Source: Polyangiaceae bacterium (lineage in GTDB: Bacteria; Myxococcota_A; Polyangia; Polyangiales; Polyangiaceae). Taken from it: a stretch of 64,000 bases of DNA. Under the pieces are notes generated by a model. That model was not told the DNA's origin. It saw nothing but the letters and a program-made list of their open reading frames with translations, and did not search any database. Shown in pieces: positions 16,948-25,725 of this stretch (positions within the stretch are counted from its first letter, which is position 1; each line of letters starts with the position of its first letter). The translations under genes and the position numbers were made by a program. The stretch is taken from NCBI GenBank assembly GCA_023150915.1, contig JAKLKA010000006.1:51162-115161 (forward strand), written 5' to 3'.

Positions 16948-19088
16948 AGCGATTTTTGCTGCTCTTGCTGATTGTCCTGGGGTGCCCGGCGCGGGCCGCT
17001 GCGGACGAGCCCCTGGCGGTGTGGCACGCCTACCGTGGCGACGAGAAGACGGCCCTCGAGCAGGTGCTGGCCGAATTCGAGAAGCGGCACGGCGTGAAGG
17101 TCGAGGCGCTTCAGGTGCCCCACGACGCCTACGCCGCCAAGCTGACTGCCGCGGTGCCCCGAGGTCACGGCCCGCACCTGTTCATCGACTCGCACGAACG
17201 CATCGGCGATCTGGTGGAGCGCGGCGTGGTCTCGCCCATTCCCAGCGAGCTGGCAGCGCCGGGGCAGTTCTCCGAGAGCGCGCTCGGCGCTCTGGCGTCG
17301 CCCGCGGGTCTGCGCGGCCTGCCGCTCGCGCTCAAGTGCCTCGCGCTCTACGTGAACGAGGCGCTGGTGCCCGAGGTGCCCGCCACGCTCGAGGGCCTGG
17401 GTCAGCTGAAGCTGCCATCGGGCGCTCTGCCCCTGGCCTACGAGATCCGCAACATGTACTTCCACGCGGCCGTGCTCCACGCCTTCGGCGGGGCGCAGCT
17501 CGCGCCCGATCAGAGCTTCGGCTTTCGCGGGCAGCCGGGGGTTCGCTCGCTCGAGCTGGTGCAGCGCCTGATGCGTGACCGGGTGGTGCCCGAAGAGGCC
17601 TCTGGCGCCGTGGTCGGCGAGCTGTTCAAGACCGGCAAGGCCGCCACCGTGATCAGCGGCCCGTGGTTCGCGAGCGACGTCGGCCAGAGCGTGAAGTATC
17701 GCGTCGTGCCGCTCCCGAAGATCGAGGCCGCCGGGGGGCCCATGCGGCCGTTCTTGACCGTCGAAGCGGCGGCCCTGACCCCCAAGGGGAGCGGCAACGC
17801 GATGGCCAAGGCCTTGCTCGCGTTCCTTGCCGGCGAGCCGGGCGCAGAGATCCGTGCGCGGGTCGGGCGGCAGGTGGTGGCGCTGAACCGGCCGGCCGCC
17901 GGCGGCGACGCTTTTCTGGCGGCGTTCGCGGCGCAGGCGACGGTGGCCGTGCCCATGCCCTCGTCGCCGCGCATGCGCGCCACCTGGGAGCCGGCAGAGC
18001 GCGCGTTGAAGAAGGCCCTTTCGGGGGCCGTGACGCCCGAGGCAGCCCTGACCGAGGCCGCGCGGCGCTTCGACGACGTGGTCCGCCCCCCACCGGCGCG
18101 GCGTTCGCCGAACGGCGCACTGCTCGTGCTCGGGGCGCTGTCTTTGGCGGGGGCGTTCTGGCTGTTCACACGCTTTCGGCAGGGCGAGCTGGGGCCGGCC
18201 CTCAGGCGATCGCTGCCCGCCTACCGCTGGGTCGCGCACGCGGTGATCGGCGTCGGCGCGCTGGTGATCTTGCCGATCACGGTCGGAGCGGGCACGTCGC
18301 TGTTTGCCGGGCCGCAGGGCCACATGCACTACGTCGGCCTGGCGAACTTCTGGGAGATCCTCACGGCGCGGGGCGCGCCGCTCTTGTCCAGTGGGTCGTT
18401 TTACCTGGTGCTCTTGATCACGCTCTTGTGGACGGTCGCGAACCTCAGCTTGCACCTCGGCATCGGCTTCGCGCTCGGCCTCTTGCTCTCGCGACCCAGC
18501 CTGGCGCTCAAGCCCGTCTATCGCGTGCTCTTGATCATCCCCTGGGCGGTGCCGTCTTACGTGACGGCGCTGGCATGGAAGGGCATGTTCAGCCGGCAGT
18601 TCGGCGCGGTGAGCGCCCTGGTCGAGGCGTGCGGCGCTGAGCCGTTCTCGTGGTGGGCGCGCTTCTCGACGGCGTTCGCCGCGAACCTGAGCACCAACGT
18701 CTGGTTGGGCTTTCCGTTCATGATGGTGGTCACGCTGGGGGCGCTCACCTCGGTGCCGAAAGAGGTGCTCGAGGCCGCCGAGGTCGACGGGGCCACGCGC
18801 TGGCAGCGGCTGTGGCGCGTCACCATTCCGATGGTGGTCCCGACCATGTTGCCCGCCGTGCTGCTGGGCGCCATCTGGACCTTCAACCAGTTCAACGTGG
18901 TGTTCCTGGTCTCGGGCGGCGAACCCGACGGCACCACGGACATCCTGGTGTCCGAGGCGTACCGCTGGGCCTTCACCCGTCAGGCCCAGTACGGCTACGC
19001 CGCGGCCTATGCCGTGCTGATCTTCTTGCTGCTGTTCGTGTCGTCGCGCCTGATGTCGCTGGTCAATCGCGAGAAGGCGGCCGCATGA
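16944..19088 (+). CDS. Fused sugar-binding protein and MalF-like permease
   Basis: 714 aa in one frame. Residues 1-21 are a signal peptide. About 22-385 form a complete extracellular solute-binding protein of the MalE type (PLAVWHAYRGDEK, AAVPRGHGPHLFIDSHERIG, VISGPWF). A Pro/Arg linker leads to a membrane helix at about 390-408, followed by a MalF-like permease with six or so helices and the EAA loop EAAEVDGATRWQRLWRV (about 610-626). Normally these are separate proteins. It is coupled by ATGA at both ends, to the SDR gene and to the MalG gene. Confidence 0.9.
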   Translation: MKRFLLLLLIVLGCPARAAADEPLAVWHAYRGDEKTALEQVLAEFEKRHGVKVEALQVPHDAYAAKLTAAVPRGHGPHLFIDSHERIGDLVERGVVSPIPSELAAPGQFSESALGALASPAGLRGLPLALKCLALYVNEALVPEVPATLEGLGQLKLPSGALPLAYEIRNMYFHAAVLHAFGGAQLAPDQSFGFRGQPGVRSLELVQRLMRDRVVPEEASGAVVGELFKTGKAATVISGPWFASDVGQSVKYRVVPLPKIEAAGGPMRPFLTVEAAALTPKGSGNAMAKALLAFLAGEPGAEIRARVGRQVVALNRPAAGGDAFLAAFAAQATVAVPMPSSPRMRATWEPAERALKKALSGAVTPEAALTEAARRFDDVVRPPPARRSPNGALLVLGALSLAGAFWLFTRFRQGELGPALRRSLPAYRWVAHAVIGVGALVILPITVGAGTSLFAGPQGHMHYVGLANFWEILTARGAPLLSSGSFYLVLLITLLWTVANLSLHLGIGFALGLLLSRPSLALKPVYRVLLIIPWAVPSYVTALAWKGMFSRQFGAVSALVEACGAEPFSWWARFSTAFAANLSTNVWLGFPFMMVVTLGALTSVPKEVLEAAEVDGATRWQRLWRVTIPMVVPTMLPAVLLGAIWTFNQFNVVFLVSGGEPDGTTDILVSEAYRWAFTRQAQYGYAAAYAVLIFLLLFVSSRLMSLVNREKAAA

Positions 19089-19921
19089 ACGAGCGGCGCG
19101 TCGGCTGGGTAGAGAGCGCGCTTTCGCACCTGGCCATCGTGGTCGGGGTCGCGTTCTCGCTCTATCCCGTGCTGTGGGTGGTCTCGACGGCGCTCTCGGC
19201 GGGTAGCGCGCCCGAACGCCGGGTGCTGCCCATTCCGCGAAGTCTCACCCTCGACCACGTGCACCACTTCCTCAGTGGTCCGCACGTGGTGTCGCAGGCC
19301 GTGTCATCACTGGTGGTCAGCGTGGCCACTGCGCTGGTGGGTATCGCCATTGCCTTGCCCGCTGCCTACGCGCTCTCGCGCTTCACCTTCGTCGGCAAAG
19401 AGGCCGGCGTGCGCCTGCTGCTCGCCACTCAGATGTTCCCCATGGTGGCCAGCGCGGTGCCGCTCTACATCGTGCTCGAGACGCTGGGCTTGCTCGACAC
19501 CCGCACCGGGCTGGTGGTCTGTTACGCCACCACCAGCGTGCCGTTCGCGATCTTCCAGCTTCGCGGCGCGTTCGACACCATCCCCAAAGATCTGGAAGAG
19601 GCCGCCATGGTCGACGGCGCCACGCGCTTCGGCGCGTTCGTGCGCGTGGTGTTGCCCGCGGCGCGCCCGGCCATCGCCGTGACCGGCCTGTTCGCGTTCA
19701 TGAGCGCCTACAACGAGTTCATCTTGGCCGCGACCATCTTGGGTAAAGAAGAGGCGCTCACCCTGCCGGTGGTCCTTCAGCGCTTCGTGGGTGAGCACGA
19801 CGCCGCCTGGGGCGCATTTGCCGCCGGGTCCATCCTGGTCAGCCTGCCGGTGATGCTGCTGTTTTACGTGGTTCAGAAGAACCTGGTGGCTGGGCTGACC
19901 GCCGGGGGCGTGAAGGGTTGA
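19085..19921 (+). CDS. Sugar ABC transporter permease (MalG type)
   Basis: 278 aa, ATGA-coupled to the fused gene upstream. Six predicted membrane helices and the EAA loop EEAAMVDGATRFGAFVRVVLP (about 172-192) identify an inner-membrane permease of carbohydrate uptake family 1. It would pair with the permease half of the fused protein and dock on the MalK-like ATPase. The cognate sugar cannot be told from sequence. Confidence 0.92.
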   Translation: MNERRVGWVESALSHLAIVVGVAFSLYPVLWVVSTALSAGSAPERRVLPIPRSLTLDHVHHFLSGPHVVSQAVSSLVVSVATALVGIAIALPAAYALSRFTFVGKEAGVRLLLATQMFPMVASAVPLYIVLETLGLLDTRTGLVVCYATTSVPFAIFQLRGAFDTIPKDLEEAAMVDGATRFGAFVRVVLPAARPAIAVTGLFAFMSAYNEFILAATILGKEEALTLPVVLQRFVGEHDAAWGAFAAGSILVSLPVMLLFYVVQKNLVAGLTAGGVKG

Positions 19922-19956
19922 CGTCGCTCGCCCGCAGGGTTTGACCGGGGCTCGCG

Positions 19957-20562
19957 ATGCATCACGTCCCGCGCGACACCGGCTGGATCGAAGTCATCAC
20001 CGGCTGCATGTTCAGCGGCAAGACCGAGGAGCTGATTCGTCGCCTGAATCGTGCGCGGTACGCCAAGCAGACCGTGAAGATCTTCAAGCCGCGGATCGAC
20101 TCGCGCTACGCCCCCGACAGCGTGGTCAGCCATTCGCGGCAAGAGCTGACCGCCATCGCCATCGATGACGCCAACGAGATCTTGGAGCTGGCCGCTGACG
20201 CCGACGTGATCGGCATCGACGAGGCGCAGTTCTTCGGCCCGCCCGTGGTGCCCGTGGCCGAGCGCTTGGCCAACGAAGGCAAGCGCGTGGTGGTGGCGGG
20301 CCTCGACCAGGACTACTTGGGGCGCCCCTTCGAGCCGATGCCGCACCTGATGGCCGTGGCCGAGTACGTGACCAAGAACCTGGCCATCTGCATGCGTTGC
20401 GGCAACCCGGCCGACCGCTCGCAGCGGCTCGTGCGCCGCGACGCCACGGTGGTGGTGGGCGGCACCGAGTCGTACGAAGCCCGCTGCCGACGCTGCTTCG
20501 ACCCAGCCAGCTCGGCGCCGTCGCAGAAGCGGTTGTTCGAGGCGGCCGAAGGCGACGCCTGA
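19957..20562 (+). CDS. tdk: Thymidine kinase
   Basis: 201 aa, the usual bacterial type II length. P-loop GCMFSGKTEELIRRL (about 17-31), the DEAQFF magnesium/catalytic block (about 88-93), a lasso region near 160-175 (VVVGGTESYEARC), and two Cys pairs (CMRCG and CRRCF) for the structural zinc. It phosphorylates thymidine with ATP in the cytoplasmic salvage pathway. It follows the importer genes by 35 nt and may share their transcript, although a functional tie is not obvious. Confidence 0.93.
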   Translation: MHHVPRDTGWIEVITGCMFSGKTEELIRRLNRARYAKQTVKIFKPRIDSRYAPDSVVSHSRQELTAIAIDDANEILELAADADVIGIDEAQFFGPPVVPVAERLANEGKRVVVAGLDQDYLGRPFEPMPHLMAVAEYVTKNLAICMRCGNPADRSQRLVRRDATVVVGGTESYEARCRRCFDPASSAPSQKRLFEAAEGDA

Positions 20563-20569
20563 GTCGGCC

Positions 20570-21397
20570 TCACTGCCGGCCGCACACCGTGGCCAAGAGC
20601 GCCTCGAGCCGCTGCAGCGATCGCACCTTCTCGAGCGAGGCGGGCATGGCGCGGACCAGGTTGGTGTAGTCCTGCAGCTTGCGCGCGTCGGCGCCGGTGA
20701 CCCGGCTCACGGCGCCCTCGAAGGCGCCCAGCTCGCGCTCGGTGGGCAGGGTGCGGGTGGCGGCCAAGAGGTCCACCGCGAAGTCGAGCCACCTGGCCGC
20801 AGGCAGCGAGCGCGCCAGGAGCAGCGCCGATTCGATGGCCAGCTCGCGCGAGCGCGCATCCCAGCTGTCGACCGCCGCCGCATCGAGCACCTCGCGCAGG
20901 CGCCCCTCCAAGATCATCTCGGCACGCTTGGCGTCGCCGGTGCCGATGGCGCGCTCGGCCACGCTGCCCAAGAGCTCGAGCGCGTGGACCTTGGTGGTGG
21001 CCGTGGTCCGGGGCGAACCCGAGGTCGAGCTCGGGCTTGGCAGCGACTCGACCAAGGTGGGCCGGCCCGAGGGTCGCGCGTCCGGCGGCACCGTCGAGTG
21101 CAGGTCACCCACCGTCAGCTCGAGCTCGACGTCGCCCACCAACAAGCGATCACCGGGCGCTATCGCGGCCTTCCCCCGCAAGATGCGCTTGCTGTTCACG
21201 AACACGCCGTTCGAGCTGCCCAGATCCTCGATGGCGACGCCGCTGTCGTCGACCACGATGCGCGCGTGCAGGCGCGACACCTTCGCGCCCTCCAAGATGA
21301 CCTGACAGTGCGCGCTGCGGCCGATCTCGTAGGCACCGGGCGGCAGCGGCAACGTCCCCGTGGGCAACTTCAGGCGGAACCCCTTGTGCGCGCTCAT
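20570..21397 (-). CDS. FHA-domain protein (paralogue 1)
   Basis: 275 aa from ATG 21397, overlapping the lipoprotein stop (ATGA); a GTG at 21403 is possible. The FHA domain (residues about 5-95) has the phosphothreonine-binding pattern YEIGRSAHCQVIL, SRLHARI and DLGSSNGVFVN. A Ser/Thr/Pro linker leads to a helical C-terminal domain of about 130 residues. That domain matches, in spacing and in W-x-x-x-AV-(D/E)-L and LP-x-x-x motifs, the end of the FHA protein at 22278-23216. FHA proteins read Ser/Thr phosphorylation; the kinase at 23220 is a candidate partner. Confidence 0.8.
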   Translation of the reverse strand: MSAHKGFRLKLPTGTLPLPPGAYEIGRSAHCQVILEGAKVSRLHARIVVDDSGVAIEDLGSSNGVFVNSKRILRGKAAIAPGDRLLVGDVELELTVGDLHSTVPPDARPSGRPTLVESLPSPSSTSGSPRTTATTKVHALELLGSVAERAIGTGDAKRAEMILEGRLREVLDAAAVDSWDARSRELAIESALLLARSLPAARWLDFAVDLLAATRTLPTERELGAFEGAVSRVTGADARKLQDYTNLVRAMPASLEKVRSLQRLEALLATVCGRQ

Positions 21398-22212
21398 GGG
21401 CACACCACGTAGGCCAGGTCGAGCTTGGGCCGCGCCGAGGCATCCACGGCCTCACGGCTGGCGAAGTGGAGCTTCTCGCCGTTCAGGGGGTCGTCCACCA
21501 GGGGCTTGAACAACCACCCCTGGCTCGCGCTGGCGCCCAAGAGGGTGCTGGCCACGTCCGCCGTGACGTCCCAGGCGAGCGTGTCGCCGACCTTGGTGCT
21601 GGGCCCGACCGAGACCTGGGCCGAAGGTGCCAAGAAGTCGCCGCCCTCTTTCGTCCAGCTCACGCTGCCGTCGAACTTGGTCCAGCTCGCTCCCTTCTCG
21701 GTCCAGGCCTGCTGAAGGCGGTGAGCGCCGATGTCTTGCGTCGCGCCGTCGTTCAGCGCCACACGCAGCTTCAGCGTCGCCTTCTCGAGCTTGGCGCCCG
21801 CCGGCAGGGTGGCCTTGTCGATCGCGAACGCGACCAAGGCGCGGTGCCCCGCGAAGGTGTTGAACGTGAGCACCTCGAGGATGGTCTCGCTGCCGTGGTT
21901 CGAGCCCGGAGGCGTGTTGACGATGTAGGTGTCGCGCGCCGCCTCGAGCGTGAGCGACTGCTGGCCCCCACATCCCGACGCGCCGCCCGAGCCCGAAGCC
22001 CCGCCGGTTCCTCCGCTGCCGCCAGCGCTTCCGGTGCCTCCGCTGCCTCCGGTGCCGGCAATTCCGCCCGTTCCGCCGGTGCTTCCGCCAGACCCCGCGG
22101 CGCCACCACTGCCGGCCGCCCCCGAGTCGTCACCCACGAGCGGGGCCGCTTCCGGGAACAGGCTGCACGCAGCGCACGCCAGCCCGATGCTGAACAGATA
22201 ACCGCCGCGCAC
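21394..22212 (-). CDS. DNRLRE-type (CBM96-like) lipoprotein
   Basis: 272 aa. The signal peptide ends at a Cys near residue 16, and residues about 30-85 are a Gly/Ser/Thr tether with repeated GGTGGS blocks. The C-terminal 185 residues begin AARDTYIVNTPPGSNHGSE, the hallmark of the DNRLRE beta-sandwich, followed by RALVAFAI and AKLEKATLKLRVA. Such domains occur in surface and polysaccharide-associated proteins. It is cotranscribed and translationally coupled with the FHA protein downstream, an unusual surface/cytoplasm pairing. Confidence 0.75.
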   Translation of the reverse strand: MRGGYLFSIGLACAACSLFPEAAPLVGDDSGAAGSGGAAGSGGSTGGTGGIAGTGGSGGTGSAGGSGGTGGASGSGGASGCGGQQSLTLEAARDTYIVNTPPGSNHGSETILEVLTFNTFAGHRALVAFAIDKATLPAGAKLEKATLKLRVALNDGATQDIGAHRLQQAWTEKGASWTKFDGSVSWTKEGGDFLAPSAQVSVGPSTKVGDTLAWDVTADVASTLLGASASQGWLFKPLVDDPLNGEKLHFASREAVDASARPKLDLAYVVCP

Positions 22213-22241
22213 GGCGGCCAGTATGCCACAGCCCCCGCTGG

Positions 22242-22270
22242 TCGACCCGGCCCACGAATTTCCCTATAGT
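22242..22270 (+). promoter_or_regulatory. Sigma70-like promoter of the FHA/kinase operon
   Basis: TCGACC (22242-22247), a 17-nt spacer, and TATAGT (22265-22270). Transcription would start about 7 nt beyond, at or next to the GTG of the FHA gene (22278). The mRNA would then be leaderless or nearly so; no Shine-Dalgarno sequence is visible between the -10 and the GTG. Confidence 0.45.
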
Positions 22271-22277
22271 AGCCGTC

Positions 22278-23216
22278 GTGCGTAATACGCCGGTCACTTG
22301 GCCGCGCGCGGAGCTCGGTGGGGGCGCCTCGACCGCCAAGCGACGCTTCGCGCTGCAGATGGGGGGAAACGAGATTGCGCTTTCCCGGGGTGAGCTCTTG
22401 CTCGGGCGCAGCCGAAGCTGCCAGGTGATCGTCGACGACATGCTGGTGTCGCGACACCACGCCCGCCTCTTGGTCTCACACGCCGCGCTGTTCGTCGAAG
22501 ACCTTGGCAGCACCAACGGCGTGATCGTGAACGAGGCGCCCATTGCCGGCCCGACCCCGCTCAGCGACGGCGATCGCATCATCGTCGGAACGCAAGAGAT
22601 GGTGGTGCGCGCGGTGGACGACGGCGTGGAGACGCTGGCCCCGCCCTCGCCGCGCTCGACCCAGACCACGCCCAAGGCGCAGCCGTCGATCCAGCTCGCC
22701 GCCATCAAGCCCACGTCGCCCGAGATCCCCGCGGTGCGCGCCACGCTGAGCGCGGCGCACCCCGGGTTGGAAGGCGCCGACACCACCCAGCGCACCGAGA
22801 AGGCCGACGGCCTTCTGACCATGGCGCGCATGGCCGACCGCATGATCACCATGGGGCGCCACGACGCCGCCGCGCGCTTGCTGGGAGATCACTTGAAGGG
22901 CCTCTTGGCCCGGGCGCGCGAGGGCCGGGCGGTGCCCCGCGACGTGCTCGACACCGTGGGTGTCTACGGGCTCAAGCTCACCGAGGTCACGCGCGACCCC
23001 ACCTGGACCAACATCGCCGTCGAGCTGCATCTGATCGCGCGGCGCCCGCTGCCCGAGAAGGCCGTGGTCGCGCTCGAGGGCCTGCTGCCCAAGATCGAGG
23101 GCATCGACCGCCCGATGATCCTGGCGCTCAAGGCCGCGCTGCGCGACGCAGCCGACAACCTGGCTCGCGACGAGTGGGCGCTGGTGGAACGGATCCTGAG
23201 AATTCAGACCAGGTGA
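22278..23216 (+). CDS. FHA-domain protein (paralogue 2)
   Basis: 312 aa from a GTG placed about 8 nt after a TATAGT box. The FHA domain spans residues about 25-115 (LLLGRSRSCQVIVDD, SRHHARLL, DLGSTNGVIVN). A Thr/Pro-rich linker (about 120-165) is followed by a helical domain similar to that of the FHA protein at 20570-21397. Four nt separate it from the Ser/Thr kinase gene, so it probably reads or regulates that kinase's phosphorylation. The Thr-rich linker may itself be a phospho-target. Confidence 0.8.
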   Translation: MRNTPVTWPRAELGGGASTAKRRFALQMGGNEIALSRGELLLGRSRSCQVIVDDMLVSRHHARLLVSHAALFVEDLGSTNGVIVNEAPIAGPTPLSDGDRIIVGTQEMVVRAVDDGVETLAPPSPRSTQTTPKAQPSIQLAAIKPTSPEIPAVRATLSAAHPGLEGADTTQRTEKADGLLTMARMADRMITMGRHDAAARLLGDHLKGLLARAREGRAVPRDVLDTVGVYGLKLTEVTRDPTWTNIAVELHLIARRPLPEKAVVALEGLLPKIEGIDRPMILALKAALRDAADNLARDEWALVERILRIQTR

Positions 23217-23219
23217 CAC

Positions 23220-24758
23220 GTGAGCGCGGTAGCTGCCCCGGGGTTCGAGGCCCGTCGACGCATGGCGGGGGCCAAGCTCGGCCGCTACCAGGTCGGGCCC
23301 CGCATCGGCGTGGGCGGCAGCGCCGCGGTGTATCTGGGGCGCATGACCGGGCCGATGAGCTTCGAGCGCCTGGTGGCCATCAAGGTGGTCCACGACCACC
23401 TGTCGGAAGAGCGCGAGTTCATCAGCCAGTTCCTGGATGAAGCCAACCTGCTGGTGCGCGTCGCGCACCCGAACATCGTGCAGGTCCAAGAGCTGGGAAG
23501 AGAGGGCGAGACGCTCTTTCTGGCCATGGAGTATCTGCACGGCCAACCGCTCTCGAAGCTGATCAGCGTGATGGCGCGGCGGGCCACTCGTCTGGAGCCG
23601 GTGCTGGTGGCGTGGCTCGGCGCGCGGGTCGCCGAAGGGCTCGGCTACGCGCACGAGATGAAGGACGACCACGGTCAGCCGCTGGGGCTGGTCCACCGAG
23701 ACGTCAGCCCGCAAAACGTGTTCCTGACGTACAAGGGCGACGTCAAGCTGATCGACTTCGGCATCGCGCGGGCCGCCGGGCGGATTGCGCAGACCACCCT
23801 GGGGCGGGTGAAGGGCAAGTTCAGCTACATGGCCCCCGAGCAGGTGCTGGGGCGGGACTTCGATCACCGCGTGGACCTGTTCGCGCTGGGCGCCACGCTG
23901 TACGAAGCCGCAGTCGGCGCCCGGCTGTTTTCCGGTATCGACGAGTCCGAGACCTTGCACAAGCTGCTGTTCGAAGAGATCCCGGATCCAGCCGAGCGCG
24001 TACCCGGATTCCCCCCGGGGCTCGCGAAGGTGCTGATGCGCGCCCTCAGGCCCGAGCCCGACCAGCGGCACCAGACCGCGCGCGAGCTGGCGCAAGAGCT
24101 GGACGACTTCGTGCGCGCCAGCGGCGTCGACAACCCCCAGAGCAAGCTGGCCGAGTGCATGAACGCGCTGTTCGAGAGCGATCGGAAGGCGCAAGAAGAG
24201 TCCATCGAGGGGCTGCGGACCGTCAACTTCGACGTCGTGACCGAGTCGGCCATCGTGGACCGCGCGAGCGGCGTGGTGACCGTGCGACCCGACCCGGCGA
24301 AGTCACGCGGCGTCTGGCCGTATGCCGCGGCGGGCTTCGCGGTGGTGCTGACGGTGGGCGCGCTGGGGATCGCGCTGAAGCGCGACCACGCGCCGGCACC
24401 TGCGCCGCCGCCGAGCACTGCACCGGTGGTGACCGACGTGAACGTCGAGGTGACGACGCAGCCGGACGTGGAAGCCACCGTGGTGGTCGCGGGCGTCAGC
24501 GCGCAGGGCAAGCCCCGCCGGGCCACGCTTCCGCGCGGGGACGCGCCGGTGACCATCGAGGTGACCGCGCCGGGCTTCGAGCCGAGCAAAGTCACGGTTG
24601 TCCCCGATCGAGACCGCGGCGTGGTGGTGCCGCTGACCAAGATCGCCGAGCCAGTTCCGAGCGCGTCCGCCAAGCCCAGCGGCAAGGGCGCGCGTCCTCC
24701 CGTCATCAAGAAGCCGGGTGACCCGCTGGTGACAGAGTACCCGTTCGGCAAGAAGTGA
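23220..24758 (+). CDS. Membrane Ser/Thr protein kinase with PEGA-like sensor
   Basis: 512 aa from a GTG. Kinase domain about residues 20-300: glycine loop IGVGGSAAVY, catalytic Lys in VAIKVV, HRDVSPQN (about 158-165, a form common in myxobacterial kinases), DFGIA (about 178) and APEQ. A single membrane helix lies at about 364-386. The periplasmic part is a Pro-rich stretch and a PEGA-like domain (RATLPRGDAPVTIEVTAPGF). It would sense the envelope and phosphorylate cytoplasmic partners, with the upstream FHA protein as the obvious candidate. Confidence 0.93.
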   Translation: MSAVAAPGFEARRRMAGAKLGRYQVGPRIGVGGSAAVYLGRMTGPMSFERLVAIKVVHDHLSEEREFISQFLDEANLLVRVAHPNIVQVQELGREGETLFLAMEYLHGQPLSKLISVMARRATRLEPVLVAWLGARVAEGLGYAHEMKDDHGQPLGLVHRDVSPQNVFLTYKGDVKLIDFGIARAAGRIAQTTLGRVKGKFSYMAPEQVLGRDFDHRVDLFALGATLYEAAVGARLFSGIDESETLHKLLFEEIPDPAERVPGFPPGLAKVLMRALRPEPDQRHQTARELAQELDDFVRASGVDNPQSKLAECMNALFESDRKAQEESIEGLRTVNFDVVTESAIVDRASGVVTVRPDPAKSRGVWPYAAAGFAVVLTVGALGIALKRDHAPAPAPPPSTAPVVTDVNVEVTTQPDVEATVVVAGVSAQGKPRRATLPRGDAPVTIEVTAPGFEPSKVTVVPDRDRGVVVPLTKIAEPVPSASAKPSGKGARPPVIKKPGDPLVTEYPFGKK

Positions 24759-24783
24759 GGGCGCGTGGTAGGCTGGCCGCGCA

Positions 24784-25725
24784 ATGCGGTCGGTCGGTTG
24801 GCTAGCGGTGGTCGCGCTCTCGTTCGCGGTCTGCTCGACCGCCCACGCCGAAGCGTGCACCGAAGACCCCGAGGCGTGCGGCCGCCGCGAGTTCGAGTCC
24901 GGCATCGAAGCCTACCAAGCCAAGAACTGGGCGAAGGCCGCGACGCACTTCGAGGCAGCGCAGAAGCTGCGCCCCCACCCGGTGGTGCTGTTCAACTGGG
25001 CGCTCGCCGAGTCCAAGCTCGAGCACTATGTCGCCGCGCTCGCCCACTTCGACCAGGTGCTGGCCGATCCCGAGACGCCCAAGACCCTGCTGCCCCAGAT
25101 CGAGAGCGAGCGGGCCGTCGCCCGGCAGAACGTGGCCACGCTCGAGATCGAAGTGGCCGCGGGTGCCGAGACCTTCGTCGACGACCGGAAGATCGAGGGC
25201 ACCCCGCCCGTCGCATCGGTCGACCCCGGCGAGCACCGGGTGCGCGTGGTGCTGGACGGCAAGGCCCTGCTCGACAAGAGCCTGCGCGTGCGTGCCGGCG
25301 AGCGCCTGCGCATCTCCGTCGACAGGTCCCGCGAGGTCGTGGTGCCGGGGCCGACCAGCACCGCCGCGCCGCCGCCGCCGCCCCCGCCCGCGGCCGGGCC
25401 GAGCCCGATCTGGTTCTATGCCGGCGCAGGGCTCACGGCCGTGCTGGGCGGCGTGACGGTGTGGAGCGCGCTCGACACCAAGAGCGCGTTCGACACCTAC
25501 GAGCGCGAGCTGCCGAAGTCGACCCAGGCCGAGGCCGACGCCCGCGTCGCGGCAGGCCACGACAAAGAGCTACGCACGAACCTGCTGATCGGCGCCACGG
25601 CGCTGGCGGCGGCGGGCACGGCTGCCCTGGGGCTGTTCGTCGTCGACTTCGGTGGCAGAAAAGAGCAGCCGCGCACCGGCCTGTTCCTGGGGCCAGGCGG
25701 CTTCGGCGCTCGCGGTCAGTTCTGA
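24784..25725 (+). CDS. Secreted TPR/PEGA protein
   Basis: 313 aa with a signal peptide (cleavage near STAHAEA). Residues about 30-115 form TPR-like helices (FESGIEAYQAKNWAKAATHF). About 118-185 is a PEGA-type domain (LEIEVAAGAETFVDDRKIEG, GEHRVRVVLDG). A Pro run precedes two membrane helices at about 215-235 and 265-290. This architecture is common next to myxobacterial kinases and fits an envelope scaffold. It lies 25 nt after the kinase gene, and its end overlaps the convergent mfd gene by 10 nt. Confidence 0.75.
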   Translation: MRSVGWLAVVALSFAVCSTAHAEACTEDPEACGRREFESGIEAYQAKNWAKAATHFEAAQKLRPHPVVLFNWALAESKLEHYVAALAHFDQVLADPETPKTLLPQIESERAVARQNVATLEIEVAAGAETFVDDRKIEGTPPVASVDPGEHRVRVVLDGKALLDKSLRVRAGERLRISVDRSREVVVPGPTSTAAPPPPPPPAAGPSPIWFYAGAGLTAVLGGVTVWSALDTKSAFDTYERELPKSTQAEADARVAAGHDKELRTNLLIGATALAAAGTAALGLFVVDFGGRKEQPRTGLFLGPGGFGARGQF

